From: Ipomoea triloba
Lineage: Eukaryota > Streptophyta > Magnoliopsida > Solanales > Convolvulaceae
NCBI RefSeq assembly: GCF_003576645.1
Contig: NC_044930.1
Location: 25,664,403 to 25,728,402, forward strand
DNA: 64,000 bases
Direction: 5' to 3'
In this document: positions 10,687-22,906 of the stretch, piece after piece
Layout: each line of letters opens with the position of its first letter
How positions within the stretch are numbered: the first letter of the stretch is position 1
Notes under the pieces: model-generated
The model's input: the letters and a program-made list of their open reading frames with translations, nothing else
Databases searched by the model: none
What the model was told of the DNA's origin: nothing
Translations under genes and position numbers: made by a program

Positions 10687-10995
10687 AGTTGACTTTTGAT
10701 GAGTTGGTGGTTGGGTGTAGACTGTAGACCTTAATTTCCACCGCCATTAATAATTCATCAGATCAGATTTCTCTCAACTCTCATCCTCCATCTCTGCTAT
10801 ATACTCTATTCATCTCTGCTTGCTCTCTCATCTCATCTGAGTTTCAATTGAGAATCACCGGACCTGAGATCAGTTCAAGTTTCCATATTTTCTCTGGTCG
10901 ACTCCATAACTCACACCATCTCTATCTCTTCTGATATTACCCAAAACCAATTCCCTAAACTCCATCTCCGATCCATCTTCATCAACCTAATTAAG
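10687..10995 (+). promoter_or_regulatory. A1 promoter and 5' leader exon
   Basis: AGTTGACTTTTGATGAG carries a W-box core (TTGACT), a WRKY target. It is followed by the family leader: CTCTCAACTCTCATCC, a CTGCTATATACTC TATA-like stretch, GAGTTTCAATTGAGAA and CTCCATCTCCGATCC. The leader ends in AATTAAG|GTATGC, a consensus donor at 10995/10996. The next acceptor is TTCCAG at 11624, giving a 629-bp 5'UTR intron. The same leader precedes the other CNLs. Confidence 0.55.
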
Positions 10996-11170
10996 GTATG
11001 CATATATGTTTCATACTTTCTCCAACATCACTCAATTCCATATCCGCTTTCATATAGTTTAGCATCACGTTTTGCCCTTGTTGATCTTCCTTTATCTTTT
11101 GTTGCTACATATTTATTCACTAACTAAATTCATAATATATATTTATCTCATTTTCATTGTGTGATAACTA

Positions 11171-11310
11171 TATATAGAGAGAGGGAGTGATGTTCACCAC
11201 TCTCCCGTAAGAACTAGAACCAATCTGGTGTATTAAAAAAAAGATAGATTTGTGGTTGAGATCAATTGGTGGAATTAAAAAGGCTTGTGTGCAATGGTTT
11301 TGCTGAGGGT
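11171..11310. repeat. TA-embedded foldback element, partial copy
   Basis: TATATATAGAGAGAGGGAGTGATGTTCACCACTCTCCCGTAAGAAC... is the left arm of a family seen in fuller form at 28,948-29,300 and 48,986-49,960. The right arm is missing. Confidence 0.5.
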
Positions 11311-11644
11311 ACTATAATATAATAATTAATTCATCAGCTAGCAGATTAGATTTTAACCCATCTTGCATTGCATCCACCAGGCCACCCACTACACCAAATA
11401 TGGCATTTAGCGGCTAACCGCCACGATTATATTTCCTCCTGACTAAATAGTGTGTCGGATTTAGTTAAAACCACTACTAATATTTATTTAATATTTACTT
11501 TAAATTTTAGTGACGGTTATTAAGTGTTGCTAGTAAAAGAATACTTTTTAATTTTAGTGTTATAATCATTCCATTTAATTTCTTGGTATGTAATTGAGAC
11601 TAATAAGTCTGATATGAGTTCCAGAAACACTTTTGAGAAGTTCA

Positions 11645-14578
11645 ATGGCTTTTGATGCTGTAACCACTCTAATCCAAATAGTAGACGCTGCAGAGCAAGA
11701 CCTTATGGAGCCCAAACTACTTTCAATTTTGTGTCCTGGAGGATTAATGATGGTGTCACTGCTTGAAACGATTGAGTTGCTGTCTTACAAGCTCCATTTT
11801 CTGCAAGCCTTTTTGGTGGAATGTAAGACGAAAATGAACGACGGGGACACTAGGGCTCGGATACTGCATACAGATGTCCAAGATAAAGTTGCTAGAATAT
11901 ATGAAAAGTACGAAATCAAATCTACACGGATACTATTATATTCGGGAGATTACTGGAGAGATCACTGGAGAACGAATGCTGAACTTAAGCCTTGTGAAGA
12001 TATTCTTCGTCTCTTGAAAAGAATAGTAAGTGATATTGAGGAAGTCAAAGACTGGATCCTAGAGGAAGAAAGAAGAGCTGCTTTAGAGGCTGAGGAACAG
12101 AACATCACAATTTGGGATACCTACCGAAATGCTTTAAAGACTGAGAATGAAGTGATTGTAGGATTGGACAGTGATATAGAGAGGATAGTTAACCGGCTCT
12201 GTTATTCATACTTCATGGGACCATTTTTAACCATTTTGAAGAATAGTAACATTGACAAGTTTCGGAAGTATGTGCTGAAACTACAAGTTATGCCACTCGT
12301 TGGGGAAGGAGGCATTGGAAAAACTACATTAGCCAAAAGAGTCTATGGACATGCAACTACTATTGCTAGCTTTCACATTCGAGCATGGGTAGTTGTGTCT
12401 AAAGTTCATAACCTCAAAGAGATGCTCATTGGTCTATTACGTTGTATTTCACCAATCTCTAGTGAAATCTACAACTTAGATGAGGCCCAAATAGCTGAGA
12501 AATTAAGCATAAGTTTAATGGGCCAAAAGTATTTAATTTTCTTGGATGATATATGGACCACTGCTGCATGGGATGCCATCCAAGGATATCTTCCAGAGAA
12601 TTTTAATGGAAGTCGAATCATAGTAACTACTCGGTTCAAAAAGGTGTCTAAATACTTAAGCATGAATCCCTACTTAGTGAAGTATCAAACTTTTCCAGAT
12701 CGTTGGGAATTATTTTCAAGGAAAGTGTTTAGGCAAAGCCTATGTTTTCCCAGAAAATATGTGTCACTTGGGGAACGCATTGTTCTTGGTTGTGGTGGAT
12801 TACCCCTAGTAGTTGTTTTAGTTTCCGGAGTTTTGGCGACAGCAAAAGGGTCTCTAGAAATATGGAGAGATGTTGCCCGAACATTGGATGGAGTTGGTAT
12901 ATATGATAATAACAAAAGAATTTCAAAAATAGTTTCATTAAGCAACAAGTACTTACCAAGTCATTTGAAGTCTTGCTTTCATTATTTTGGTGTGTTTCCA
13001 GAAGACAGTGACATTCCTATAAAGAAATTAATCAACTTATGGGTTGCAGAGGGATTTATAAAGCCACATAATAATATGAGTTTGGAAGAAGTGGGAGAGA
13101 GTTACTTGCATGATCTCATTAATAGTAGTCTTGTTCAAATTAATGAGCTAAGTATTGACGGCAAAGTTAAATCATGTAGTATGCATGATCGAGTGCACGA
13201 GGTTTGTGTGAGAGAAGCAATTGAAGGGAATAAATTGTGCATTATCAATGACAACCATTCTCCAAAGGCTAGTCATTGGTTAAGCTGTCAAACAAGTCAT
13301 TGGCCAATCACTCGAGCGAGTTATAGGAATTGCGGTCCTAATGAAATCCATTCTGTTCTCTGCTTTGGTAAAGAAGTAAACCATTCAAAGTACAGTTTTG
13401 TATACCCATGTTTGAAATTGCTAAGAGTATTGGATTTATCATTAGTTAGATGCTCACAAGGCATGCCTCGTGAAATAACAGACTTGGTTCATTTGAGATA
13501 CTTGGCTTTAAGTACCATTGGTTCTCTTTACGAGTTTTGATTTTTCAAGCTTAAGAATTTGGTAACTCTCATAGTTACTTCATGGATAGAAAAATGTCCT
13601 TTGCAACTGCCATGTGATATTTTGGATTTGCCACAATTGAGGCATTTGCATGTTGACAAGAGATGTTCACAGTATCTCCCTTGCTTAGTCAAAAAAGATC
13701 TACAAACTCTTTATTGGTTCAAAGTTGCTAGCTCTGATGAAAAACCAAACTTCAGAATGGTTCCAAACCTAAGGGAACTTGGGATTTTCATTGAAGGCCA
13801 ACTGACGCCTAGCTATCTAGGGAGCCTTGTGTATTTACATCTACTTGAGAAGTTGAAGTTTGAAGTAGGAAGAGTTGAGTGTTTTTATCTACCAACAGGT
13901 TTTCCACCAAACCTTAAGAAGTTGACACTTCGTTATACTTATCTTCCATGGAAGGAGATGGACACAATTGCCAAGTTGCCGCACCTTGAGGTGCTTAAAC
14001 TAAAAGATTTCGCCTTTTGTGGCCCAACGTGGGAACCATTGGAGCATGGCTTTCGGAAATTAAAGGCACTTCTTATTTCATGTTCAAATCTTGAACATTG
14101 GAATGCGAAGTTCTAATCATTTTCCAGTTCTGGAGCGCCTTGTCTTAAGATATTGTTGGGAATTGAAACAAATTCCAATTAATTTTGCAAATATTGGAAC
14201 ACTGAAGTTGATTGTATTAGAATGTTGTTATTCTTCTCTTGTGACTTCTGCAATGCAGATTTCTTCTGCAAAAAGCGGAATATTAAAGGCAAACAATTTA
14301 TTGTTTGAGGGAATGACAAATTGTCCACTTCGTGTTCGTAAAGTTGGAACTAAGGTTTCTCTCTAATTCTTGTTCATTATTTCAAAATCTTAGTTTTCTG
14401 CATTGTAATTCCAATGTATTAATTAATTATTTGCTTTTTTACTCATTTTCAATTACTTTTCAAGGTTGAATTGCCTATTATTGAAAGTTCTGAAGAAGAA
14501 AGTGTTGAGAGCTCTAAAGAAGAAATGATGAAAGCTGATAAGAGTGTGATGAAATATCTGGAGAAGTTATTCTGGTGA
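11645..14578 (+). pseudogene. CNL resistance gene A1, near full-length pseudogene
   Basis: The start ATG is in TTCAATGGC, 21 bp after the TTCCAG acceptor. N-terminal CC-like region MAFDAVTTLIQIVDAAEQD; P-loop GEGGIGKTT at ~220; kinase-2 YLIFLDDIW; RNBS-B GSRIIVTTR; GGLPLVV; a canonical MHD at ~513; then LRRs. Two lesions disable it. CAA has become TGA at 13538-13540 (codon 632), early in the LRR, where intact paralogues read EFQF. An extra G near 14107 shifts the frame in the last LRRs. Otherwise the exon runs to ACTAAG at 14354, with a 110-bp intron and tail exon 14465-14578 (VELPIIESSEEESVESS...). A truncated 631-aa CC-NB product would still be possible. Sister to A2; both A copies are broken. 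Confidence 0.88.
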
Positions 14579-14639
14579 ATGCATTGAAGAAGAAAGTGTA
14601 GTGAGTGAGGATAGGTTATTCTGATGTGTAGCAATTGAA

Positions 14640-15025
14640 TTTGAACTTCACTTTATGTTTCAGCTTGTAAGTTCATGGCTCAAGTTTATTGCGGAATAAG
14701 TTCTCCAGTCTATTGCCTTTCATGAGTTGATGCACTGCCGCACTGGCTAATGTTGATGATATATGTTGCTAAATTTAGCCACTTTTCCAGTCCAATCTAG
14801 ATTGGTGGGATGGTGCATGATTTGTCTCTTTGGTTGGGAGAATACAAAACAGAAAGTATTTTTGGTTTCCATTTGATTTGAACAATTTTAGCTATGTTTG
14901 TTATGATGTTTTTTCTGCTCCAATGACACCATGGCTAAGTTATAACAGTCCACTGTTCTATTCACTATTCTTTTACAACATAATGAAATGCTTTTTGGTG
15001 CCAATGAAACCTGCATTCACGTAGG
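14640..15025 (+). repeat. Conserved 3' flank of CNL genes (after A1)
   Basis: The block has TTGAATTTGAACTTCACTTT, CTTTCATGAGTTGATGCACT, GGTTTCCATTTGATTTGAAC and CTCCAATGACACCATGGCTA. It recurs behind B1, B3, B4, at 34,060 and at 55,500. It is probably 3'UTR/terminator DNA copied with each gene. Confidence 0.6.
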
Positions 15026-15690
15026 AGTAGGACCCTGAGTGATCGAACCAAGCATTTTATTTGCAACCCGAACCGGAGTTTTTTCAGATTATCCGATTAA
15101 CTGAAGTTCTTTTAACTAAATTTTTAAATCTTTAAAATTATAAATAAAATTATTACCAATTACATCAATTCTTATAATAATAAATCTATAAGAAAATATA
15201 TAATAATAACAGTCAAATATAAAAGCATAAATTTAAAAAGTGTAAGTATAAATAATACAGTTAACTAAAGTATATATATATATATATATATACATACAAT
15301 TTTTGTTAACCGATTGATTAATTCAGTTGACAGATATCCAAAGCCAAGGTATGTATGTATATACCTATAACCTATGAAACTTAATTGTTGTTAAACTCCA
15401 TATATATTATCTTTTGCAATTGTCTGTTACTGTCTAGTTTTGTTTAAAGAGTTCAATCCAACTTTAACTTATCAACAAATTATTTCATTTGTACTTTCCT
15501 GTCATCAACTTCAAAATCAATCAAAATTTAGTGCCCGAGTTTTAAAAACTTGCCACTTTAGTTCATGAGTCCAGTCCAATTGAATTTAATTAATAAGGTG
15601 TATCATTGCTGAATAACTTTGTTCTCTGATCTGTTGCTTAATTTCATGAGTTCATTAGTCCTCCCTTTTTAACGGTGTACTGTTCTCATT
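15026..15690. other. AT-rich intergenic, no gene
   Basis: Contains a (TA)n run at ~15,271-15,292 and scraps of the family 3' flank (CCAACTTTAACT). No coding signal. Confidence 0.4.
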
Positions 15691-16550
15691 CAAAGTCAAA
15701 CCTATATAAAATTGATATATCAGATCTGTCTCAATCAATCCCATCCCATGCTCTCTGCTATATTCATTTCATCTCTGCTCTCTCTCTCTCTCAATAACTC
15801 TGATCTGATCTGATCTGAGAGTAGTTCAAGTTGGCATTTATTTTCTCTGCTCTACGCCTCTACTTCATATATTAATATTATATATTCAACAACGTAACTC
15901 AGATCTCTCATCTCTCTCAACTTTCATTTCATCTCAGTAACTCTCATCTCATCTGAGTTTCAATTCAGGAACACCGGACCTGAGATTAGTTGATCGAAGT
16001 TGGCATATACTTAATTTTCTCCGCTCTGCTCTAAGCTACTCCATAAATTAAACAACTAACTCCATCTCCATCCTCATCAACCTAGCTAAGGTCTGCATCT
16101 TTTATAACATCACTCAATTCCTTTTCTGCTTATATATATATATATATATATATATATCAATTCCTTTACCTTTTGCTGCTACACATTTATTCACTAACAG
16201 TTCGCTCCATAGAAGGCGACCAACTGGTCACCTTCCGCCGGAGAAGACGCCTTCTCTGGCAGATGGCAACCGGCGAGTTGGTCGCCGGAATTTCGCCGGA
16301 AATGATGTTGAAATTGAAATTACTTGTAATAGCAGGTCGGTTCTTAGACTTTATTGCGTCAATAAAATATTAAAGGGTGTAATTGCAGGTCGGTTCTTAT
16401 ACTCATTTCGTCTCTGCTCGCTCAATAGCTCTCATCTGAGTTTGAATTCAGAAACAACTGAGAGTAGTTGAAGTTGGCATAAATTCAACAACTCAGACCA
16501 ATTCACTAACTCCATCTCCATCATATCCTCATCAACGTAACCTAATTAAG
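15690..16550 (+). promoter_or_regulatory. B1 promoter with triplicated leader
   Basis: CAAAGTCAAACCTATATAAAATT combines an inverted W-box (AGTCAA) with a TATA box. The pyrimidine-rich leader follows three times (from ~15,735, ~15,905 and ~16,380). Two copies end in donors: CTAAG|GTCTGC at 16090 and ATTAAG|GTATGC at 16550. The acceptor TTCCAG is at 17171. Which leader is used cannot be told; alternative first exons are plausible. Confidence 0.5.
16195..16375. repeat. GC-rich hairpin insertion inside the B1 leader
   Basis: A GC-rich block interrupts the usual leader-intron text after CACTAAC. GGCGACCAACT and AGTTGGTCGCC pair as inverted repeats around 16214-16284, with CGCCGGA repeated after. 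It looks like a small foldback insertion of unknown family. Confidence 0.4.
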
Positions 16551-17196
16551 GTATGCATATTAATTTCATACTTTCTCCAACATCACTCAATTCCTTTTAT
16601 GCTTTCATATATATATATAGACATATAGTTTAGCATTATGTTTTGCCCTCTCAATTCCTTTATCTTTTGCTGCTACATAAACATATTTATTCACTAAATT
16701 CATAATATATATTTATCTCATTTTCATTGTGTGATAACTATATATATATAGAGAGAGAGAGAGGGGCTAATGTTCTAGTGAGGCCAACTCTTCCCATGAG
16801 TCCCTTGAGACCCTTCGTAAATGCACAAAAGCTACCACACGAATGCACAGAGGGTAGGCTGTGTGCATTCATGCTGCTCAAAATGCACACAATGCTATGA
16901 AAATGTTTTCATTTGCAATAAAAAATTGTAATGGTAACAAACTTTGCATTTTTTTGTTGAACCACATGAAGTTTAGAAACTTGTAATCGCTTGAAGATGC
17001 AATGGTTTTCCTGAGTACACTATAATAATTCAGCTAGCAGATTAGATTTTAACCCTTCTTGCATTGCATATATGCATCATCTCTGTTAATTATAATCATT
17101 CCATTTAATTTCTTGCTATATAATGGATGAAGACTAATTAATAACTCGGATATGATATGATGGAGTTCCAGAAACACTTTAGAGAAGTTCAATAGA

Positions 17197-20052
17197 ATGG
17201 CTTTAGATGCTGTAACCACTCTAATCAAAATAGTAGAGCAAGACCTTATGGAGCCCAAACTACTTTCGATTTTCGATGCTGGAGGAATGAAGGTGTGGCT
17301 GCTCAAAACCATCGAGTTGCTGTCTGCCAAGCTTTGCTTTCTGCAAGCATTTTTGGAGGAGGGGTGTGAGATGAAAATGCGGAATCGCTGGTTCTTTGAA
17401 CATAAAGTTGCTGGAATATATGACGAGTATGAAATAAAATATAAACTGAGACTAGTCTATTCGGAAGCTAAATGCGGGCATCTTCTTGGGACCTTGAAAG
17501 AAATGGTAAAAGAAATTGAGGAAGTTGAAGAACGGTTCCTGATGATAAAAGAAGGAATTGATGAGGGAGTTTGGGATACCTACCAAAGTGCTTTAGAGCT
17601 TGAGAATGAAGTAATTGTAGGATTTCACAGTGATATTGAGACGATAGTTAACTGCCTCTGTTATTCACACTTTATGAGATCAGTTTTCACCATTTTGAGG
17701 AATAGTAACATTCACAAGTTTCAAAAATATGTTGAAAACCCTGTGCTGAAACTACAAGTTATTCCACTCGTTGGGGAAGGAGGCATAGGAAAAACTACAT
17801 TAGCCAAAAGAGTCTATGGACATCCAACTACTATTGCTAGCTTTCACATTCGAGCGTGGGTAGTTTTGTCTCAAGTTCCTAACCTCAAAGAGATTCTCAT
17901 TGGTCTATTACGTTGTATTTCACCAATAACAAGTGAAATCTACACCCTAGACTACGCTCAAATAGTTGAGCAATTATGCACAAGTTTGATGGGCAAGAAG
18001 TATTTAATTTTCTTGGATGATATATGGACCATTGATGCATGGGATGACATCAAAGGATATTTTCCAGACAATTTTAATGGAAGCCGAATCTTAGTAACTA
18101 CTCGGTGCACAGACGTGGCTAAATACGTAAGTGCAGAACCCTACCAGGTGAAGTATCAATCTTTAGAGAATCTATGGACATTACTTTCAAGGAAAGTGTT
18201 TAGGCAAAGCCAATGGGTTCAATCTGTGGACTACAGAGACATGTTGATCAAACTTTCTATTGCGAAAAGGATTGTTTTTGGTTGCAGTGGATTACCACTA
18301 GAAGTTGTTTTGATTGCCGGACTTTTAGCGACAACAAAAGAGTCGCTAGAAATTTGGAGAGATGTTGAGGAAACTTTGGTTAGAGTTGATACAAATGATA
18401 ATAGTGAAAGAAGAATTTCAAAAATACTTTCATTGAGCTACAACTACTTACCTCCTCACTTGAAACCTTGCTTTCATTATTTTGGTGTGTTTCCAGAAGA
18501 CAATGTCATTCCCGTTAAGAGATTAATCAACTTATGGGTTGCTGAGAGATTTGTAATGCCACATGAAAATATGAGTTTGGAAGAAGTGGCAAAGAGTTAC
18601 TTGCATGATTTCATTAATAGAGGTTTAGTTCAAATTAATGAGCTAAGTATTGATGGCAAAGTTAAATCATGTAAGGTTCATGATCGAGTGCACGAGGTCT
18701 GTGTGGGACAAGCAATAAAGGGGAATGCTTTGTGCATTATCAATGACAGCCATGCTCCAAAAGCTAGTCACTGGTTGAGTTGCCAAACAAGTCATTGGCC
18801 AATCACTCAAGCAAGTTATGGAAATTGCACTCTTTATAAAATCTTTTCTGTTCTCTGCTTTGGTAAAGATGTATACCATTCCAAATGCAGGTTGGTATAC
18901 CCATGTTTGAAATTGCTTAGAGTTTTGGATTTATCATTAGTTAAATGGTCACGAGGAATGCCTAGTGAAATAACAGATTTGGTTCATTTGAGATACTTGT
19001 CTTTAAGTACCATTGGTTCTCTTTACGAGCTTCAATTTCTCAAGCTTAAAAATTTGCTAACTCTCATAGTTACTTCGTGGATGGAAAAATGTCCTCTGCA
19101 ACTGCCGTGTGATGTTTTGGATTTGCCACAATTGAGGCATTTGCATATTGACAAGAGATGTTCACAGTATCTCCCTTGCTTAGTAAAAAAAAATCTACAA
19201 ACTCTTTATTGGTTGAAAGTTGCTAGCTTCGATGAAAAACCAAACTTCGGAATGGTTCCAAACTTAATGGAACTTGGGATTTACATTGAAGGCCAATTGG
19301 CGCCTAGCTATCTAGGGAGCCTTGTGCATTTACATTTACTTGAGAAGTTGAAGTTTGAAGTAGGAAGGGTCGAGCGCTTTTGTCTTCCAACAGGTTTTCC
19401 ACCAAACCTTAAGAAGTTGACACTTTGTTATACTTATCTTCCATGGAAGGAGATGAACACAATTGCCAAGTTGCGCCACCTTGAGGTGTTGAAACTAAAA
19501 GATTTCGCCTTTTGTGGCCCAACGTGGGAACCATCGGAGCAGGGATTTCGGGAATTAAAGGCACTTCTTATTTCACGTTCAAATCTTGAACATTGGAATG
19601 CAAGTTCTAATCATTTTCCAGTTTTGGAGCGCCTTGTCTTAAGATATTGTTGGGAATTGAAACAAATTCCAATTAATTTTGCAGAAATTGAAACACTGAA
19701 GTTAATTGTATTAGAATGTTGTTATTCTTCTCTTGTGACTTCTGCAAATCAGATTTCTTCGGCAAAAAGCGAAACATTAAAGGGAAAGGAAGATTGTCCA
19801 CTTCGTGTTCGTAAAGTTGGAACTAAGGTTTCTCTCTAATTCTTGCTCATTATGTCAAAATATTAGTTAATTGCACTTTCTAATTCCATTTATTAATTAA
19901 TTACTTTCTTTTTTACTCATTTTCAATTATTTTTCAAGGTTGAATTGCCTATTATTGAAAGCTTTGAAGAAGAAATTGTTGAAAGCTCTGAAGAAAAAGT
20001 GTCAAAAGCTCTGAAGAAGAAAGTGTCGAAAGCTGTAAAGAAGAAATGTTGA
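17197..20052 (+). CDS. CNL (R1-like) resistance gene B1
   Basis: Two exons are proposed: 17197-19827 and 19939-20052 (914 aa). Without the splice, the first exon alone stops after KVSL at 19839 (880 aa). The ATG follows the TTCCAG acceptor by 25 bp. CC-like region 1-150, without a clear EDVID motif; P-loop GEGGIGKTT 193-201; kinase-2 YLIFLDDIW 269-277; RNBS-B GSRILVTTR 295-303; GLPLEV 365; RNBS-D CFHYFGVFPED; VHD in place of MHD at 494-496; LRRs from ~560 to the end. Family role: intracellular ATPase-switch receptor that detects pathogen effectors and triggers cell death. Oddity: relative to B4 and A1, the tail exon lacks one base near 19,991, turning the acidic repeat into a Lys-rich end (KALKKKVSKAVKKKC). 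NLR exon intact; the tail model is inferred from family conservation. Confidence 0.9.
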
Positions 20053-20149
20053 AAGCTGATAACAGTGTGATGAAATATCTGAAGATGTTATTCAGATGGA
20101 TGCATTGAAGAAGAAAGTGTAGTGAGTGAGGAAAGGTTATTCTGATGTG

Positions 20150-20525
20150 TTGCAATTGAATTTGAACTTCGATCACTTTATGTTTCAGCTTGCATTGTAA
20201 GTTCATGCATGGCTGAGGTTTGTTGCTGAATAAGTTCTCTGGTCTGTTGCCTTTCATGAGTTGATGGACTGGCTAATGTTGATAAATTTAGGCCACATGT
20301 CCAGTCCAATCCAGATTGGTGGTGATCTATGTCTTTGGTTGGGAGAAAACAAACAGAAAGTATTTTTGGTTTTCATTTGATCTGAACAATTTCAGGTGTG
20401 TGTGTTATGATGTTTTTTCTGCTCCAATGACATACACCATGGCTAAGTAGTAACAGTCCACTGTTCAATTCACTATTCTCTTACAACATATTGAAATGCT
20501 TTTTGGTGCCAATGAAAGCTGTGAT
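20150..20525 (+). repeat. Conserved 3' flank of CNL genes (after B1)
   Basis: Same block as at 14,640: TTGAATTTGAACTTC, TTTCATGAGTTGATG, TCATTTGATCTGAAC, CTCCAATGACATACACCATG, with small indels. Confidence 0.6.
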
Positions 20526-20554
20526 AAAGTGATGATTAAGCAGTGATGAAGTTC

Positions 20555-20690
20555 ACTAAGTAGTCTGCCAACAACTTTCTTGTCTGGTTGAATTTCCGTC
20601 GCGTCTTCATTCTCCATTACGACCGCTAGCTGCGGCTTAACTCCGGTGATGCTCTAATACCATGTCGATCAACTTACTCAGAACATGCTA
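20555..20690 (-). mobile_element. Copia-type retroelement scrap (PBS and gag start)
   Basis: On the minus strand ACATGGTATTAGAGC (plus-strand 20,651-20,665) resembles an initiator-Met primer site (TGGTATCAGAGC) with one change. It is followed by an ATG frame starting MENEDATE, typical of copia gag N termini. Only ~130 bp remain. Confidence 0.4.
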
Positions 20691-20726
20691 GCTAGCTAAG
20701 AGAGGCTACAGACTAACAGAAGTGGG

Positions 20727-21835
20727 TATATATCTTCATGCCTTGAAAGTCCAGACTAAAGATGATAGCTGTAAATTATTTTCCAGCAAGGTTTTCGATT
20801 TAAAACAAATTGTTCCTCAAGAATACATGTCACTTGGGAAACAAAAATTCTTGCTGGTTGCTATGGATTACCTCTAGCAATTGTTTTCATGGCTGGACTT
20901 TTAGCTGCTGTCAAAGGGTCAATAGAAATATGGAGAGATGTTGCAGAAACTTTGGATGGAATGAATAGTGCAGACAATAGAATTTCAAGAATACTTTCAT
21001 TGAGCTACAATTACTTACATATTCACCTAAAATCTTGTCTTCTTTACTTTGAAATTTTTTAAGAAGACATGACATATCTGTTGAGAAGCGAATAAGGTTA
21101 TGGGTTTCAGAGGAAACACTATCGACTCTCTTTACAAGTTTGAAGTTTCGCTTGTTTAAGCTTAATTCAGGATTTGTAAACTCTTGCTATTTGTTCATGG
21201 ATGGAAGGTTATCCTTTGCAATTGCCATATGGTATATTGGATTTACCACAATTAAGGCACTTGCTCCTTCAAAGGAAATTGATCTTCACAGTGCCTCCCA
21301 AGTTTGGTTCGAGAAATTTTTTTAACTCTTTATTGGTTGAGAGTTGGCATCTTAGATGAAAAACCAAACTTTAGAGTGGTTACAAACTTAATGAAATTAG
21401 GGATTTACATTGAAGGCGAAATGACACCTAGTTGTCTGGAGAGTCTTGTCCATTTACACCGACTTAAGAAGTTAAAATTTGACATGAGAAGGGTAGAATA
21501 ATGTTTTACCTCCCAAACGGTTTCAACCAAACCTAAAGAAGTTGACATTTTGTTATACTTGTCTCCATGGTAGGAAATGAGCATAATTGGCTAATTACCC
21601 AATCTTGAAGTGTTCAAATTAAATGGTTTTTCTTTTGTAGCTTAGAGTGGGAGATAACAAAATGGGATTTTCGGGGATTAAAGGGCACTCCTTATTGAGC
21701 GATTGGATCTCAAATATTGGAATGCAATGATGATCATTTTCCCATTTTGGAGCTCCTAGTCCTGAGACATTGTTGGAACTTGAAAAAATTCCGATTACTT
21801 TCACAACAAAAAATATGCATTTTTCTGACATATCC
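20727..21835 (+). pseudogene. CNL fragment F2, degenerate
   Basis: Pieces in order: the NB-ARC end with GLPLAIVFMAGLLAAVKGSIEIWRDVAETLDG and a LSLSYNYLHIHLKSCLLYF arc; a large internal deletion; then LRR pieces (KPNFRVVTNLMKLGIYIEGE, LVHLHRLKKLKFDMRRVE, LRHCWNLKK). Several frameshifts and stops (for example CTTTGAAATTTTTTAAG where the others read FGVFPED). It is closest to F3, with which it shares TTCATGCCTTGAAAGTCCAG. Non-functional. Confidence 0.75.
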
Positions 21836-22029
21836 AGACATGTCAGGTATTCAGTGAATTTCGTTGCAACTTACTTTTCTAGCGTACATGGTTAATCAGG
21901 AAAAGTATCTGACAAACTAAATATTTGTCGGATGCATGCATCAAACAAGATTGTTGGAATTATCAAATTAAACCTATTTTTTAATAAAACCCTGGACATG
22001 AATCACATGATGGGGTTGAGATTGATGTA

Positions 22030-22385
22030 CTGTTCTCGGTCAAAGTCAACCTAACCTTATATAAAATTCATATACCAGATCTGTCTCAATCAATCCCATG
22101 CTCTCAACTATACTCATTTCATCTCTGCTCTCTCAATAACTCTGATCACTGATCTGAGTTTCAATTTAGAAACAATATTTTCTCTGCTCTACTTCAATTA
22201 ACTCTCATCTCTCTCAACTTTCATTTCATCTCTGTAACTCTCATCTCATCTGAGTTTCAATTCAGAAACACTGGACCTGATCGAGATTAGTTGAATTGAA
22301 ATTGGCATATATTTAATTTTCTCTGCTCTACTCCATAAATTCAACAACTAATAACTCCATCTCCATCCTCATCAACCTAATTAAG
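22030..22385 (+). promoter_or_regulatory. B2 upstream promoter and leader
   Basis: GGTCAAAGTCAACC holds two inverted W-box cores side by side, ~15 bp before TTATATAAAATTC. The leader runs to AATTAAG|GTATGC at 22385. The coding exon's acceptor is 2.9 kb away (TTCCAG at 25286) because repeats have expanded the intron. A second, shorter leader lies at 24,815-24,920 with TATA CCTATATATAATTC. Confidence 0.5.
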
Positions 22386-22649
22386 GTATGCATCTTTTAT
22401 ACTCTCTCCAACATCACTCAGAGAACGTAAGGACAAATCCAGACCATTGATTTAGTAGATCTAACGGTTGAAATAAACAAAATTTTGTAATATTTATGAA
22501 AATGACCTCGCTCATTTTAAAAGTTTATAATATTTATGAAAATGACTCCGCTCATTTTTTACTTTATTTCTCATCCGTGAGATCTTCCAGATTAATGGTT
22601 TGGATTTGTCCTCACCTTCTCACTTGGGGCATAGTTCTGATATGATTAG

Positions 22650-22652
22650 GAT

Positions 22653-22698
<46 letters not shown>

Positions 22699-22906
22699 CA
22701 TGTTCAGGTGTGGTCGTGCCTTCCCGTGCGGCCGTACGGTTCACACCACTCAATGTTACGAAATACACCACTCAATGTTAAGAAACACACCACACAAATA
22801 TGCACTATGGTGTGTTTCTTAACATTGAGTGGTGTATTTCGTAACATTGAGTAGTGTGTGACCGCACGGCCGCACGGGAGAGCACGGCCGCATTTGAACC
22901 AAAATC

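Noticed and set aside
11633..11644. Start of A1 upstream at TTG (extra MRSS)
   Set aside because: Non-ATG start; the ATG at 11645 aligns with A2 and lies just after the shared acceptor. The same reasoning was used for B2 (25317), B3 (40205) and the Ty3-type ORF (6146).
12469..12959. Minus-strand frames over the CNL exons (also in B1-B5 and A2)
   Set aside because: Antisense shadows of conserved NB-ARC coding sequence, with no independent homology.
22441..22570. 40-bp spaced repeat (AATATTTATGAAAATGAC)
   Set aside because: Imperfect and inside an eroded foldback-like stretch; not counted with the 42-bp duplications.
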